Assembly: GCA_019456165.1 (NCBI GenBank)
Contig: VRUJ01000004.1
Span: 64,002-128,001, forward strand
From: Chloroflexota bacterium
Lineage (GTDB): Bacteria; Chloroflexota; Anaerolineae; Anaerolineales; UBA11579
DNA: 64,000 nucleotides
Direction of reading: 5' to 3'
Under the pieces are notes generated by a model. It made no database searches, was not told where the DNA came from, and was given only the letters and a program-made list of their open reading frames with translations. Both the position numbers and the translations under genes were made by a program. Below are positions 49,842 to 59,080 of this stretch, in pieces. The number at the start of each line of letters is the position of its first letter. The first letter of the stretch is position 1.

Positions 49842-50078
49842 ATGAAACGAATCTGGAGTTTCTTTTCAGGCGCTGTGATGGGCGCTCTTGTAGGGGCTAC
49901 TCTTGCAATTCTACTAGCTCCATCCTCTGGTGAAGACATTCGCACTCAGATGCGCCAAAGAGTTGAGCAATTACAAAGTGAACTAAAAGATGCTGCCCAA
50001 AGCCGGAGGATCGAGCTAGAAAGACAAATCGCCAGTATGCGCAAGCCCCAAAAACCCAGCACATCTGAAGAGGCGTGA
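49842..50078 (+). CDS. YtxH-like small membrane protein
   Basis: This 78-residue protein has a Gly-rich membrane helix, FFSGAVMGALVGATLAILLAPSSG, followed by a charged helix (EDIRTQMRQRVEQLQSELKDAAQSRR). The APxSGxxxR motif after the helix is typical of YtxH/gas-vesicle-like stress proteins. AAGGAG precedes ATG 49842 and fixes the start. It is a single-gene transcript: promoter at 49758-49785, terminator at 50142-50173. A general envelope-stress role is likely from the family. Confidence 0.8.
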   Translation: MKRIWSFFSGAVMGALVGATLAILLAPSSGEDIRTQMRQRVEQLQSELKDAAQSRRIELERQIASMRKPQKPSTSEEA

Positions 50079-50141
50079 GAGATAATTAAGCTTCGTGAAG
50101 AACCCCTCAGCAAGTTGCGGGTATCTTCAAAGGAAAAAACC

Positions 50142-50173
50142 AAAAGGGGTCTTTTCCCAATAACCCCCTTTTT
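50142..50173 (+). terminator. Rho-independent terminator after the YtxH-like gene
   Basis: AAAAGGGGT and ACCCCCTTTTT form an A-rich/GC stem around CTTTTCCCAATA, with a T run at its 3' side, 64 bases after the stop codon. Confidence 0.7.
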
Positions 50174-50311
50174 AATAAACAATCCTTAAGCTAGCACCAG
50201 GGGATACTGGCTTTTTCCACATAATCCTCGATTAACACAGCGCCTGTTAGCTGGTATTCAGTGAAGATCACACAATTAAAACAGCAAGCATTTGGATTGT
50301 TTTCAATTAAA

Positions 50312-50341
50312 GTCCCCTGACTATGAAACAGCTCAGGGGAC
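50312..50341. terminator. Hairpin, probable terminator of the polysaccharide cluster
   Basis: GTCCCCTGA and TCAGGGGAC form a perfect 9-bp stem with a 12-base loop. On the minus strand it lies 40 bases after the stop of the metallopeptidase gene, the last gene of the long minus-strand run, and is followed by TTTAATT. Confidence 0.6.
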
Positions 50342-50380
50342 ATTGGTTATTTTAGTATTTGCCGCTTACTAGGGCTAGCA

Positions 50381-52429
50381 TCATGGCAAGAAAGAAAACG
50401 CATAATCAGCAAGTTGACGAGTAAAACGCGCGGTTCCTAGAACTACGAAGACGTACTCATCCACATCTGAAGTAAAGTCAAGAGGGATGTCAATAACGTT
50501 ATTGGCTGTCAGATCTAAATATTCGACAGTCACAGTATCCCCGAAGGCAATCAAGGCTAGCCGGAAAGTCTGCGGCAAGATATTTCCGACGCGAACGAAC
50601 CCTTCTGCATCCCAACCACCCGCGTCATTCTCGAAATCGCTAAAATAACCAGTCTCCGGAATAGAGATATCATCTAATAGCAACCCTTCGCCGTTGACCG
50701 CTGCATCAGTGATGTACTCGAAGCGTATCTGGACTTCCTGACCGGCGTATTGAGAAATATCAACACTTTCCATCATCCAAACCGGCCCGTCCCCAGAAAA
50801 GCCAGTGTAGCCCCAACCATAAGAATTACCGGAGGGGTTATAGTCCGTGCCAGAAGGTGTATCTAGGAATTCCCAATTCTCGCCATCCACTGAACCAAGC
50901 AGATAGACATAATCCCAGTCCAGTTCAATGTCGTACCAGGTCCAATAGTTAAGAGTTAGGGGACCATCGTATGCGGTAAAATCAAAGGTACGCGTAAGCA
51001 TCATATCTGATTCGTCTCCCCTGTTAGACCAGAAAGCATAATCCCCTGAATAGGCATCTGCTGGTAGCAAGTTGGTCTCAGTCGCTCCTTCAAAATGCAA
51101 AGTGGACTGTCCAGAACATTCTATACTGATGTAATCTACACCATATTGGTGCACATCTCGCCCTTGAGTGCTGGAATTGCAATCGCGCAAGGTTTCTGTT
51201 TCTCTTGCCTGGGAAGCGCCGGGATAATTTTGGTACGTGTAGCGGCCATCTGACACACTCGCATCTAAAAGGTAATTCGTGAGGACCCAATCCAACACTA
51301 AATCATCCGCCGATATAGATCCCCCATTCAACGGATCACGCGCTCCCATTTCATTTAATACAATGTCCAGGCTGGCCAATCCATTGGCCGGATGAGCTGC
51401 TAACGCCTGAGTAGCCTCCTCTCCCAAACGGTCCAGGAAATAGGCTAAGAAAAGGAAAGCCGCTCCGTAATGTGGGGTTCTATTATCCTCAGGCCAGTCA
51501 TTTAGCTGTACGTCCGTATCAATAATATAAGACAGATCGTGCCCGCCCACCGAATAACCATTTAGCAGTGTTGCAAGTTCTGCAAAGCCTTCGTTAATAA
51601 AAGAGCTCTCATTTCGGTCGAGGTTAAAATGGATCATATGTTGGAATTCGTGCGCCAACACCCCGTAGGTAAACCCTTCATTCAATCCAATATTGTCAGC
51701 GCTCAAGAAAAACATTTCGTGTCCATTGGTATATGGAGCGATCCAAGTTGGGTATGAATCATTCGGGGAAAAATAGCCCGCGACGTTATAACCCATGTCT
51801 CGCGCGTAAAGGATATAAATGTGGGCGTCATTATCAACACCAGGCAGCCTCTCGCTGCCGAAGAAAGCCCGGTCTGTAGGATAGATCTGATTCTCAAATG
51901 TTTCTGATAAATCGCGTACATCATTTGAATTGAAATTAACCCCCTGCTCAATCCAAAAATAAACATGCTCGGTGACGTATTGGAGAGTGGCGGTAACCTC
52001 CCGGTTCTGAACATTGTCAAGGTTCATCACCCAAAAGTTTTCACTATCCCCAACCGTACGAGCAGCGGCTGGCGGGGCTACAGAATTTGAGCTTTCGTCT
52101 ACACCCCTAAACCGGTAGGCCAACTCAACCGGATCATTAACTGGTACTACAGCGTTGCCCAAAATCTCTAATGTCGATACCAATAAATTTTCTGTCACAT
52201 TCGGCTCTGGGGAACTAACAACCGGATCTGGTGTAATTATTTCCTCAGGAGTTTGTGACTCCGGAGAACTCACAACCGGTTCTGGAGTAATTATTTCTTC
52301 GGGAGTTCTTGAAACTTGAGGTGGGTTGGTTTGAACAAGGGTAGGGGGAACATCAATTAATGTGCGGCAATTTAACACTCCTGCCACAGTAATAATACTC
52401 AATAAAGCTATAAGTGGTTGTTTTTTCAA
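50381..52429 (-). CDS. Secreted or lipid-anchored metallopeptidase with HExxH motif
   Basis: This protein of about 682 residues begins MKKQPLIALLSIITVAGVLNC, a lipoprotein-like signal. TTG 52429 is preferred because GGAGG lies 6 bases before it; ATG 52462 would add 11 polar residues. A linker holds two copies of a TPEEIITPxPVVSSPE repeat. The catalytic site is HEFQHMIHF (His260 in this numbering), followed by the EGFAEL segment that may give the third ligand. A jelly-roll domain of MAM/immune-inhibitor-A type follows (DDISIPETGYFSDFENDAGGWDAEGFVR). It fits M6-like secreted peptidases. The gene follows the O-antigen ligase-like gene. Confidence 0.82.
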   Translation of the reverse strand: MKKQPLIALLSIITVAGVLNCRTLIDVPPTLVQTNPPQVSRTPEEIITPEPVVSSPESQTPEEIITPDPVVSSPEPNVTENLLVSTLEILGNAVVPVNDPVELAYRFRGVDESSNSVAPPAAARTVGDSENFWVMNLDNVQNREVTATLQYVTEHVYFWIEQGVNFNSNDVRDLSETFENQIYPTDRAFFGSERLPGVDNDAHIYILYARDMGYNVAGYFSPNDSYPTWIAPYTNGHEMFFLSADNIGLNEGFTYGVLAHEFQHMIHFNLDRNESSFINEGFAELATLLNGYSVGGHDLSYIIDTDVQLNDWPEDNRTPHYGAAFLFLAYFLDRLGEEATQALAAHPANGLASLDIVLNEMGARDPLNGGSISADDLVLDWVLTNYLLDASVSDGRYTYQNYPGASQARETETLRDCNSSTQGRDVHQYGVDYISIECSGQSTLHFEGATETNLLPADAYSGDYAFWSNRGDESDMMLTRTFDFTAYDGPLTLNYWTWYDIELDWDYVYLLGSVDGENWEFLDTPSGTDYNPSGNSYGWGYTGFSGDGPVWMMESVDISQYAGQEVQIRFEYITDAAVNGEGLLLDDISIPETGYFSDFENDAGGWDAEGFVRVGNILPQTFRLALIAFGDTVTVEYLDLTANNVIDIPLDFTSDVDEYVFVVLGTARFTRQLADYAFSFLP

Positions 52430-52448
52430 GTTGAACCTCCGATTATCT

Positions 52449-53957
52449 TTAGGCTTTTTCATTTCCTGGCAAATTCTTACTTTGGTTGAGGAAAGTGTTC
52501 ACAAACCCCAAGATCATTCCAAAACCGACCCACATAATGGGAAAAGTGAGTGAATCTTGAGTAAAGTTGCGTAATGCAACCGCCAGCCAAATAAACAGAC
52601 CAGCAATACCAATATAACGATAGTATCCATCTTTTGTGATTAGCAAGTATCGTATGTTTCCTAGAATGGATAAATAGTAGGCTATGAAGAACCAAAAACC
52701 AATCAGGCCAGTTTCCGCCAGGAAGCGCACATATAAGTTTTTTATATTTGGAACCGCCAGAGAATCTGGGGTGAATAGGCGGTTTATTTCAATAGTATAC
52801 GTCATAATCCAATCAGGGATATAGTCATAAAGGTAAAAACTACTACCACCTAGACCCACCCCAGTCCAAGCATGGTGGATGAAAGTTTCAAGCCCTGCAA
52901 AGGCATATGCTAGGCGCGGTCCTGCGCTAATTCCAATCACATAATCCAACAAACTTTTGCTTTTATTGAAATTCAAGATATTGCTGAAGTATCGGTTCTC
53001 AGAGAAAGTAAAAAGCACTCCAACTAATACAACGACTGCACCTGAGAGCAACACCAAGCGCAGCCCACTCGCCTTGATCTTTTCGCTAAATCCCGGGTTG
53101 CGCCGCAATCTTAATGGTAAAACCATCCAGGCCAGGAAACCACGAATTAGATCCCTTCCAGCAAAGAGAACTATCACGGCAACAACAATAACTGCAAACA
53201 CGATGCCGCCGCGTGAGAATGTAAAAATCAATAAAACGCTAGCAAGCAAAAACATCACGGGCTCAAACCAACGGAAGCGTGTGAGACGATAGCCGGTAAA
53301 CAAAGCAGCAAATGACCAGGGGAAATATAAAATTTGGATGAGATCAGCCAGCCAAGAAGGTTCATATGCAAATCCGGAGATGCGCTTAGTTTTCAGGCTC
53401 CCTAAAGATATACTCTGCTGAATCTTGTTGAGAACTTCATAATCAAGCCAATTTGTATAAATTGCGATAATTTGGGCTAAGCCCCATATAAAAGTAACGA
53501 TTAAACCCAGGTACAGCCATTTAAGCGAGCGCTTCAGATCAGCCGGAGTCCGATTCATCCAAAAGGCGGTAAATAAAAAGATTAACCCAACTCCCAACGA
53601 AAACCATGCACGCAATGCCCTACCCCAATACGTTTGGCCGTGTAAGTCAACTGGAGAAAACAACGCGCCAATAAAAGTCGCAGCTGATATGACCAATAAA
53701 AAGCCCAGCAAAATATTACTGCCAGGCGGTTTCTGTAAGTTGTGTGTCCGCCAGGCAATTATCAGTAAGAGAGGAAACAATAGCGCCAGTGGAAACATTG
53801 CCAGTGGTCGAATAAATGTTGTTCCATAAAATGATGGGAAATATCGAAATGATGTCACCGGAAGGGCCAATAAAACCAATCCCCAAAGAAGTCTTACCAG
53901 TTTGATTAATCGGTCTTCTCGAACCAACTCAGCCAACCGCCTGATCGTTGGGATCAT
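52449..53957 (-). CDS. O-antigen ligase/polymerase-like membrane protein
   Basis: This 502-residue protein has about twelve membrane helices and the Wzy_C/WaaL features. These are a central FSRGGIVFAVIVVAVIVLFAG segment (the conserved SRG), a large external loop with HHAWTGVGLGGSSFYLY (the H..GvG motif), and NLYVRFLAETGLIGFWFFIAYY. It would polymerise or ligate surface glycan repeat units on the outer side of the membrane. It overlaps the Wzz-like gene by 29 bases. It is in the polysaccharide cluster. Confidence 0.85.
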   Translation of the reverse strand: MIPTIRRLAELVREDRLIKLVRLLWGLVLLALPVTSFRYFPSFYGTTFIRPLAMFPLALLFPLLLIIAWRTHNLQKPPGSNILLGFLLVISAATFIGALFSPVDLHGQTYWGRALRAWFSLGVGLIFLFTAFWMNRTPADLKRSLKWLYLGLIVTFIWGLAQIIAIYTNWLDYEVLNKIQQSISLGSLKTKRISGFAYEPSWLADLIQILYFPWSFAALFTGYRLTRFRWFEPVMFLLASVLLIFTFSRGGIVFAVIVVAVIVLFAGRDLIRGFLAWMVLPLRLRRNPGFSEKIKASGLRLVLLSGAVVVLVGVLFTFSENRYFSNILNFNKSKSLLDYVIGISAGPRLAYAFAGLETFIHHAWTGVGLGGSSFYLYDYIPDWIMTYTIEINRLFTPDSLAVPNIKNLYVRFLAETGLIGFWFFIAYYLSILGNIRYLLITKDGYYRYIGIAGLFIWLAVALRNFTQDSLTFPIMWVGFGMILGFVNTFLNQSKNLPGNEKA

Positions 53958-54705
53958 TATTCATAACAAATAAAGCAGCCACGGCTAATGAAAGCGCACC
54001 CAAAAGTGACCCAATCAACAGAAAAACACCCTGCTGGGGTATGCGGGTTACAGGTAAATTGGCGCCTTGAGTGAGGGACACCTCCACATATGGAGAAATA
54101 CCGGATAATTGTTCTCCATGCATAACAATCTGTTCTCTCAACGCTGAAATGGTCTCGGGGTCAGGTTCGTCCTCTTCAAGATAAACTGCGTTCAAGGCTG
54201 CTCGAGCAGTTTCCAATTCAGAAGAAACTTCTACAGCCTGTTGAGCGCTTTCAATGAATGCTTGCGCCCAAGCAGATGCCAATGATTCTGCCCTTTGAGG
54301 GTCTACATCTTGTGCCCAAAAGTGCCAGCCTCCTTCAGCTGGCTGGCTGAGAATCAACATACCAGATCTCAACTCCGTCACCGACGTCCCATCAACCTCT
54401 TCGTCGACTTTTTCTAAAGTTTCATCCGCCCAAGCGATTTCCTCAAGTTTGCGCGTTTCACGAGCAAGAAAACTAAATTGCAGACGGTCTGAAGATTTCT
54501 GCCAGGCTTGTTCAAGATTGTTATCCACAAGAACGGTGGCGCGTGCCCGATAATCTGGGGTGGATAAACCGTACGCCAACCCGGCCAGCAAAGCTCCCAA
54601 AAGCGCTCCTACAACCCACAAGCGCCAAGCCTGCAAGAGTCGGATAAACACATCCGGAGAACCCGGACCAAGTAGCCAGTTTATGTATCTGCGTAAATTT
54701 TTCAT
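53929..54705 (-). CDS. Wzz-like chain-length determinant / polysaccharide co-polymerase
   Basis: This 258-residue protein has two membrane helices (LWVVGALLGALLAGLAYGL near residue 31 and VFLLIGSLLGALSLAVAALFVM near 228). The external region between them has coiled-coil character (SELETARAALNAVYLEEDEPDPETISALREQIVMHGEQL). That is the layout of Wzz/polysaccharide co-polymerases. YRARATVLVDN after the first helix is typical. No kinase domain is fused. It is followed by its expected partner, the O-antigen ligase/polymerase-like protein, and overlaps the glycosyltransferase upstream by 4 bases. Confidence 0.83.
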   Translation of the reverse strand: MKNLRRYINWLLGPGSPDVFIRLLQAWRLWVVGALLGALLAGLAYGLSTPDYRARATVLVDNNLEQAWQKSSDRLQFSFLARETRKLEEIAWADETLEKVDEEVDGTSVTELRSGMLILSQPAEGGWHFWAQDVDPQRAESLASAWAQAFIESAQQAVEVSSELETARAALNAVYLEEDEPDPETISALREQIVMHGEQLSGISPYVEVSLTQGANLPVTRIPQQGVFLLIGSLLGALSLAVAALFVMNNDPNDQAVG

Positions 54706-55499
54706 GGTCTATTATTTTGGGTCGCGAGTTTTACGCGCCGCCTCCTTCGCCAGGTAACGAGTGGGGCGAAGATTCTGCGTAAATAGTACTTAGCAACAAT
54801 TATCGACAGCCACCTGCCTCCATCTCGGCGGTGGATTTGGATCATCTCAGGCCAGCATCGGTCGTCGTCGACAATACTCTTCGAGTCCCCGTGCAGGCGG
54901 AAATTTGCCCACATTGCAGGTATATAGTGCAGTTCACTGACACCCGCAAGACGCACCCAAAGGTCATAATCCATTGCGAAATAAAAGCTAGGATCAAGCG
55001 GGCCTACCCGGCGCCACAAATCTGCACGCCAAAATGCAGCCTGCTGGGGAATATGCACGAAACCTCGCCGCAAGCGTTTGTAGTCTGTTTGTTGCGCAGG
55101 GAATCGGCCAATAGAATCGCCGTTTTCATCAATAAAATCAGCATTTCCATATACCAGGCCAACTTCTGGGTGAGTTTGCAAAAATTCAACAGCCTCGGAA
55201 ACTGCCTGAGGCAAGTATGTGTCATCTGAGTTTAGGTAGGCAATAATTTCCCCATTTGCCTTGGCGAACCCTTTATTTATCGCATCTGTTTGGCCCTGAT
55301 CTGGCTCTGAAACCCAGTAGGCAATCTGGGAATCATATTTTTTTAATATCTCTACGCTCCCATCTTTAGAAGCGCCATCGATCACAATATATTCAACATT
55401 AGGGTAATCTTGTTCCAATACTGAGCGGATGGTATCTTCCAAAAAACGCGCCTGGTTGTAAGAAGGCGTAACTATTGATACCAATGGTTTATCGTTCAC
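54702..55499 (-). CDS. Family 2 glycosyltransferase
   Basis: This 265-residue GT-A enzyme has PLVSIVTPSYNQARFLEDTIRSVLEQDYPNVEYIVIDGASKDGS, DQGQTDAINKGFAKANGEI and the DxD-like NSDDTYLP. The acceptor-binding part contains FYFAMDYDLWVRLAG with the usual D.DLW motif. It is paralogous to the N-terminal half of its upstream neighbour. It ends with a basic tail (RRIFAPLVTWRRRRRVK) that may bind the membrane. Donor and acceptor sugars are unknown. Confidence 0.9.
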   Translation of the reverse strand: MNDKPLVSIVTPSYNQARFLEDTIRSVLEQDYPNVEYIVIDGASKDGSVEILKKYDSQIAYWVSEPDQGQTDAINKGFAKANGEIIAYLNSDDTYLPQAVSEAVEFLQTHPEVGLVYGNADFIDENGDSIGRFPAQQTDYKRLRRGFVHIPQQAAFWRADLWRRVGPLDPSFYFAMDYDLWVRLAGVSELHYIPAMWANFRLHGDSKSIVDDDRCWPEMIQIHRRDGGRWLSIIVAKYYLRRIFAPLVTWRRRRRVKLATQNNRP

Positions 55500-57431
55500 C
55501 TAGATCCAATCCTTATCTTCATAATACAAGCTAGAAACATCTTCTGTTAAATTTCGAATATTATTGATTTCTTCTGCGGAGAGACGTTCCTGCCACTGCT
55601 TGAGATTTGCGCGGCTGTCTAAATTTACGGAATAAATTGATCTTCTTGAAGCCCCTTTCGGGTTTCCTGGCTGTGTAGACCGCAGGACAATATCTTGAGC
55701 CAGTTTGGTGAACTGCAAACCCAAGCTTGAATACAAATCCTCAAAACGCTCCAATGGATACAAAGATAAATCTTCATGCCGTACGACTTGAAACTCAGGG
55801 TAATTCTGGTGATAATTATCAACGACAGAATAAACTACCCGCCACAGTAAGCTGCCCTGGGTAATTAAATCGTCTGGATTTTGGGTTGCCGCTTCCATCT
55901 CGTCGCGGAAGGGTTCTAAACAGTCTCGCATCAATAACGGCTGCTCAAGCAAATCCCTAAAATCAAAAGGCCAATCAAGTCTTTTTAGACTGTTTACAAA
56001 CGCGGCCGGATGGCGGACAACGATAACTACACGGCAGCCAAGGCGTTCCGCAAACCAGGGAGTTGAAAATACAGCGAAAGGGTCTTTGAGTAAAGCCTTC
56101 TGTCCCCCCCGTTTTCCGCGTGTGAATGTAGCCCAATCGCGCCCCATACGTCCAATGTCCTTTGGAGAGCGAAATGACTTAACCTCTTTCCAGGTATGAT
56201 ACTGGAGCTTAAGAGTCTCCTTAAAGGCCTCCAAATACTCGTCTTCATTATCCTCGCATATGTACGTGTACCAGTAATCCACGGGAGCGCGAAAAATCCC
56301 GGTGCGATGCAAAATGTTCAGCGGTTCACTAACATAGGCGTAATTAGCGCCGCGCGCAATCATCTTGCCTACCCAGGTGGTTCCGGATCGGTGCGGTCCG
56401 GTGACCAAGATGGGTTTCTCCGCGAGAACTTTTTGCTCAACTTCGCCAGTCTCACCAACCGAAGTAATGACGCCAGCCGCAGGTTCAAGATCGCCTAAAC
56501 GCCTACGCCGGGGAATTATCATTGGGCGCAGCCAATCCAGGCCGGCAACACTTGCCAGGGCAAGTAATATTCGATACCAACGTTTTAATGCGAAGCGGGG
56601 TTGGATGAGGAACACTTTACCATAAGCCTTTAACGCCTCCCAGGCCTGGCCGCCATCCAATAAATAACGCGCATCTAAACGATATGCTCCCGCGCGCACG
56701 CGCTTCGGATCTCGTTTAATGATTTCAGCCATTTTAGGCTCTGAACTTGCCCAATCAAGAATCCGGAAAGCCTCTCGTCCAAATTCTGCCGCTTGTGCGA
56801 CATTTTTAGCCATCGGATGGTGGCGTGCAGCCGCCCAAACAACAGGCTCATATTTAATCTCCGCCAGGCGGGCCATGCGCACCCACAGATGATGATCTAG
56901 CAGGTAATTGTAGCTTTGATCGATCTTACCTGCTTTTTTCATCACAGAACGGCGCATAAACACCGTAGCCTGACCGATTATGCGAAAAGATAATAAGTCT
57001 TCTAAACTATATTGCTCATACGAAATCGTATTAAATACTTTGCCATTTTGGTCGATTGAGTGCAGCTTCGAATAGACCAACCCCACTTCTGGGTTATCTT
57101 TTAGGACAGAGGCGGCATGTCGAATCGCACCAGGTAAATAGACGTCATCCGAGTTTAACCAAGCCACGAATTCACCTTGAGCGCGCGACAAACCCTTGTT
57201 TATCGCGTCACTCTGGCCATCATCCTTCTCTGATACCCACCACGCGAGTTTATCAGCATATTTCTTGATGATTTCCACGCTTCCATCTGTTGAGCCTCCG
57301 TCCACAACCATATACTCAATATTCGGATAATCCTGCGATAATACCGATTTTATCGTCCGTTCAAGGAATTCAGCCTGCTGGAATGAGGGGGTTACAATAG
57401 ATACCAGAGGGAGGTGGTTTTTTTCAGACAT
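55500..57431 (-). CDS. Glycosyltransferase 2 / sulfotransferase fusion protein
   Basis: This 643-residue protein combines two enzymes. Residues 1 to about 310 are a GT2 domain (PLVSIVTPSFQQAEFLERTIKS, GQSDAINKGLSRAQGEFVAW, NSDDVYLPG, YNYLLDHHLWVRMA). Residues about 335-640 are a sulfotransferase with the 5'-PSB loop GPHRSGTTWVGKMIARG and the 3'-PB segment VVIVVRHPAAFVNSLKRL. The basic stretch IPRRRRLGD joins them. It suggests a sugar that is added and sulfated by one polypeptide. The stop lies directly before the next gene's start (55499). Confidence 0.88.
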   Translation of the reverse strand: MSEKNHLPLVSIVTPSFQQAEFLERTIKSVLSQDYPNIEYMVVDGGSTDGSVEIIKKYADKLAWWVSEKDDGQSDAINKGLSRAQGEFVAWLNSDDVYLPGAIRHAASVLKDNPEVGLVYSKLHSIDQNGKVFNTISYEQYSLEDLLSFRIIGQATVFMRRSVMKKAGKIDQSYNYLLDHHLWVRMARLAEIKYEPVVWAAARHHPMAKNVAQAAEFGREAFRILDWASSEPKMAEIIKRDPKRVRAGAYRLDARYLLDGGQAWEALKAYGKVFLIQPRFALKRWYRILLALASVAGLDWLRPMIIPRRRRLGDLEPAAGVITSVGETGEVEQKVLAEKPILVTGPHRSGTTWVGKMIARGANYAYVSEPLNILHRTGIFRAPVDYWYTYICEDNEDEYLEAFKETLKLQYHTWKEVKSFRSPKDIGRMGRDWATFTRGKRGGQKALLKDPFAVFSTPWFAERLGCRVVIVVRHPAAFVNSLKRLDWPFDFRDLLEQPLLMRDCLEPFRDEMEAATQNPDDLITQGSLLWRVVYSVVDNYHQNYPEFQVVRHEDLSLYPLERFEDLYSSLGLQFTKLAQDIVLRSTQPGNPKGASRRSIYSVNLDSRANLKQWQERLSAEEINNIRNLTEDVSSLYYEDKDWI

Positions 57432-57485
57432 TAAGATTTTTTACTCAACAAATAATTGTTAACATTCCGAAATTTGTGGTTACTC

Positions 57486-58298
57486 CTAGAACAAAGAATT
57501 ATAATCCACCTTGGGGAACACAGTCAATTTGCCTCCCAGCGTGGCATCCACTACCTGGCGGCCTGCCTGGGAATAGGCTGACAAAGCACGCTGGTAAGCG
57601 TGTTCAGATGTTTCCAAATCAGGTAATTGCCAGCGGAAACCCTTCCCAAAATATGCAGCGTCAAAATGATCGGGGTCGTCGCCCTTTGAAATAACGGTTG
57701 TGTTTGGCGCGCCTTTCGATTTAAAATTATGGTCAACGCCAATGAGGATAACTTTCTCAAAGCCCATATGATATGCCAACTGCAATGCAGTATATGTTAC
57801 GGTCGCTCCTTCCCAGATTCGGCCGCGCACATCGCGGGAAAATTTCGGGCCGGTATAAGTTGTATGCAGGAAAATAGTATTCTCTGTGGGTTCGATAAGG
57901 TCACGCGAGCGCCAGGAGAGGAACTTAGGCGCTGTGAGAGCGCGGATATCATCAGCACACTGTTCAATAACCAAGCTATTGACCGCAATAAAATAGGATG
58001 TCTGAAAACCCCAATCCGGGAAAGCCAGATAGATCCTATTCATGCCAAATGTATACTCATCCTTCAAACGAGAAACATCCGTTTTTTTAAGACTAGGTCC
58101 ATTCCCGATAATAAAACAACGTTCGCCGCGATGTACATCTTTCAGCTCCGCGAGTTGGCGCACGCTATCCTGTCGCCAGGGGTGAAATCTGGCTAACGGC
58201 CACAATCTGGCGTGCTGCATGGTCTGCGCCCCCCAGCGAGCTGCATTCCAAATTAGTTGAGGGGTATAGCGTTTGATGGTTTGACGCACAGCGCTCAT
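57486..58298 (-). CDS. DUF115 family protein (MptE/Maf-like)
   Basis: This 270-residue protein contains RCFIIGNGPSLKKTDVSRLKDEYTFGMNRIY, the NGPSL hallmark of DUF115. Later it has TVTYTALQLAYHMGFEKVILIGVDHNF, the AL.lA..mG...I.liG.D motif. The family includes archaeal 6-hydroxymethylpterin pyrophosphokinase MptE and the catalytic domain of Maf flagellin-glycosylating nonulosonic-acid transferases. Next to a CMP-sugar synthetase, a transferase of sialic-acid-like sugars is an attractive reading. It overlaps the SDR gene by 4 bases. Confidence 0.82.
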   Translation of the reverse strand: MSAVRQTIKRYTPQLIWNAARWGAQTMQHARLWPLARFHPWRQDSVRQLAELKDVHRGERCFIIGNGPSLKKTDVSRLKDEYTFGMNRIYLAFPDWGFQTSYFIAVNSLVIEQCADDIRALTAPKFLSWRSRDLIEPTENTIFLHTTYTGPKFSRDVRGRIWEGATVTYTALQLAYHMGFEKVILIGVDHNFKSKGAPNTTVISKGDDPDHFDAAYFGKGFRWQLPDLETSEHAYQRALSAYSQAGRQVVDATLGGKLTVFPKVDYNSLF

Positions 58299-59068
58299 TC
58301 CGTGCTCAACCTGGCTGTTGCCCCGCCGTCAATGACCATAGATTGGCCAGTCATAAACGAAGATTGATTATTATCCGCCAGGAAGTAAATAGCCTGCGCG
58401 ATCTCTTCTGGCTTGCCGATGCGTCCCAATACTGTTTTCTTGGCTAATTCAGCCATGCGGGCATCTGTTGTCCCTTTCCCCAGGTGACCGCGCTCAAGCC
58501 CCTCAAGTAGCATGGGAGTTACTACTGCTCCCGGTAGAATAGCGTTTACACGGATGTTGTCCGGCGCGAATTCGACGGCCAAGGCACGCGTCAGCGCCAA
58601 TATGCCACCTTTACTGGCAGCATAAGTCGATATCTGCGTTGATGTCGCCACAGCATGCACCGAGGAGACATTGACGATAGCTCCTTCTGCTTGTTTAAGC
58701 AAAGCATAGGCCTTCTGGATACCAAAGAAGACAGCCCGCATGTTGACATTCATCAGATCGTCCCAATCGTTCAGGGTCGTCTCGAGGAAAGGTTTAGCTA
58801 CTTGAACCGCGGCGTTATTTATAAGCGCGTCCAGCCGATTGGTGAACTCCCTGATCTGCTCAAAGATGTTTGCCAGTTCTTCAGGTACTGAAATGTCTCC
58901 CTGGATAAACAATCCGTTTTCTGGGAAATCACGTGTATATGTATCCAGATCAACCCCAATTACACGCCAGCCAGCCTCGGCGAATACATCTACCGCAGCG
59001 CTGCCTATGCCGCCAGAAGCGCCGGTGATGAGGACTGTGCGGATATCAGGGTTTAAGGATTTCGCCAT
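58295..59068 (-). CDS. Short-chain dehydrogenase/reductase
   Basis: This 257-residue classical SDR has the NAD-binding TGASGGIGSA, NNAAVQV, the catalytic Ser/Tyr/Lys of NVSSVHAVATSTQISTYAASKGG, and ILPGAVVTPM. The C-terminal FMTGQSMVIDGGATARL is typical. The substrate is probably a sugar or sugar acid, given its neighbours: a 2-hydroxyacid dehydrogenase, a cytidylyltransferase and a DUF115 protein. The start overlaps no gene; the 2-hydroxyacid dehydrogenase ends 12 bases upstream. Confidence 0.9.
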   Translation of the reverse strand: MAKSLNPDIRTVLITGASGGIGSAAVDVFAEAGWRVIGVDLDTYTRDFPENGLFIQGDISVPEELANIFEQIREFTNRLDALINNAAVQVAKPFLETTLNDWDDLMNVNMRAVFFGIQKAYALLKQAEGAIVNVSSVHAVATSTQISTYAASKGGILALTRALAVEFAPDNIRVNAILPGAVVTPMLLEGLERGHLGKGTTDARMAELAKKTVLGRIGKPEEIAQAIYFLADNNQSSFMTGQSMVIDGGATARLSTE

Positions 59069-59080
59069 ATTTTGAATCTT

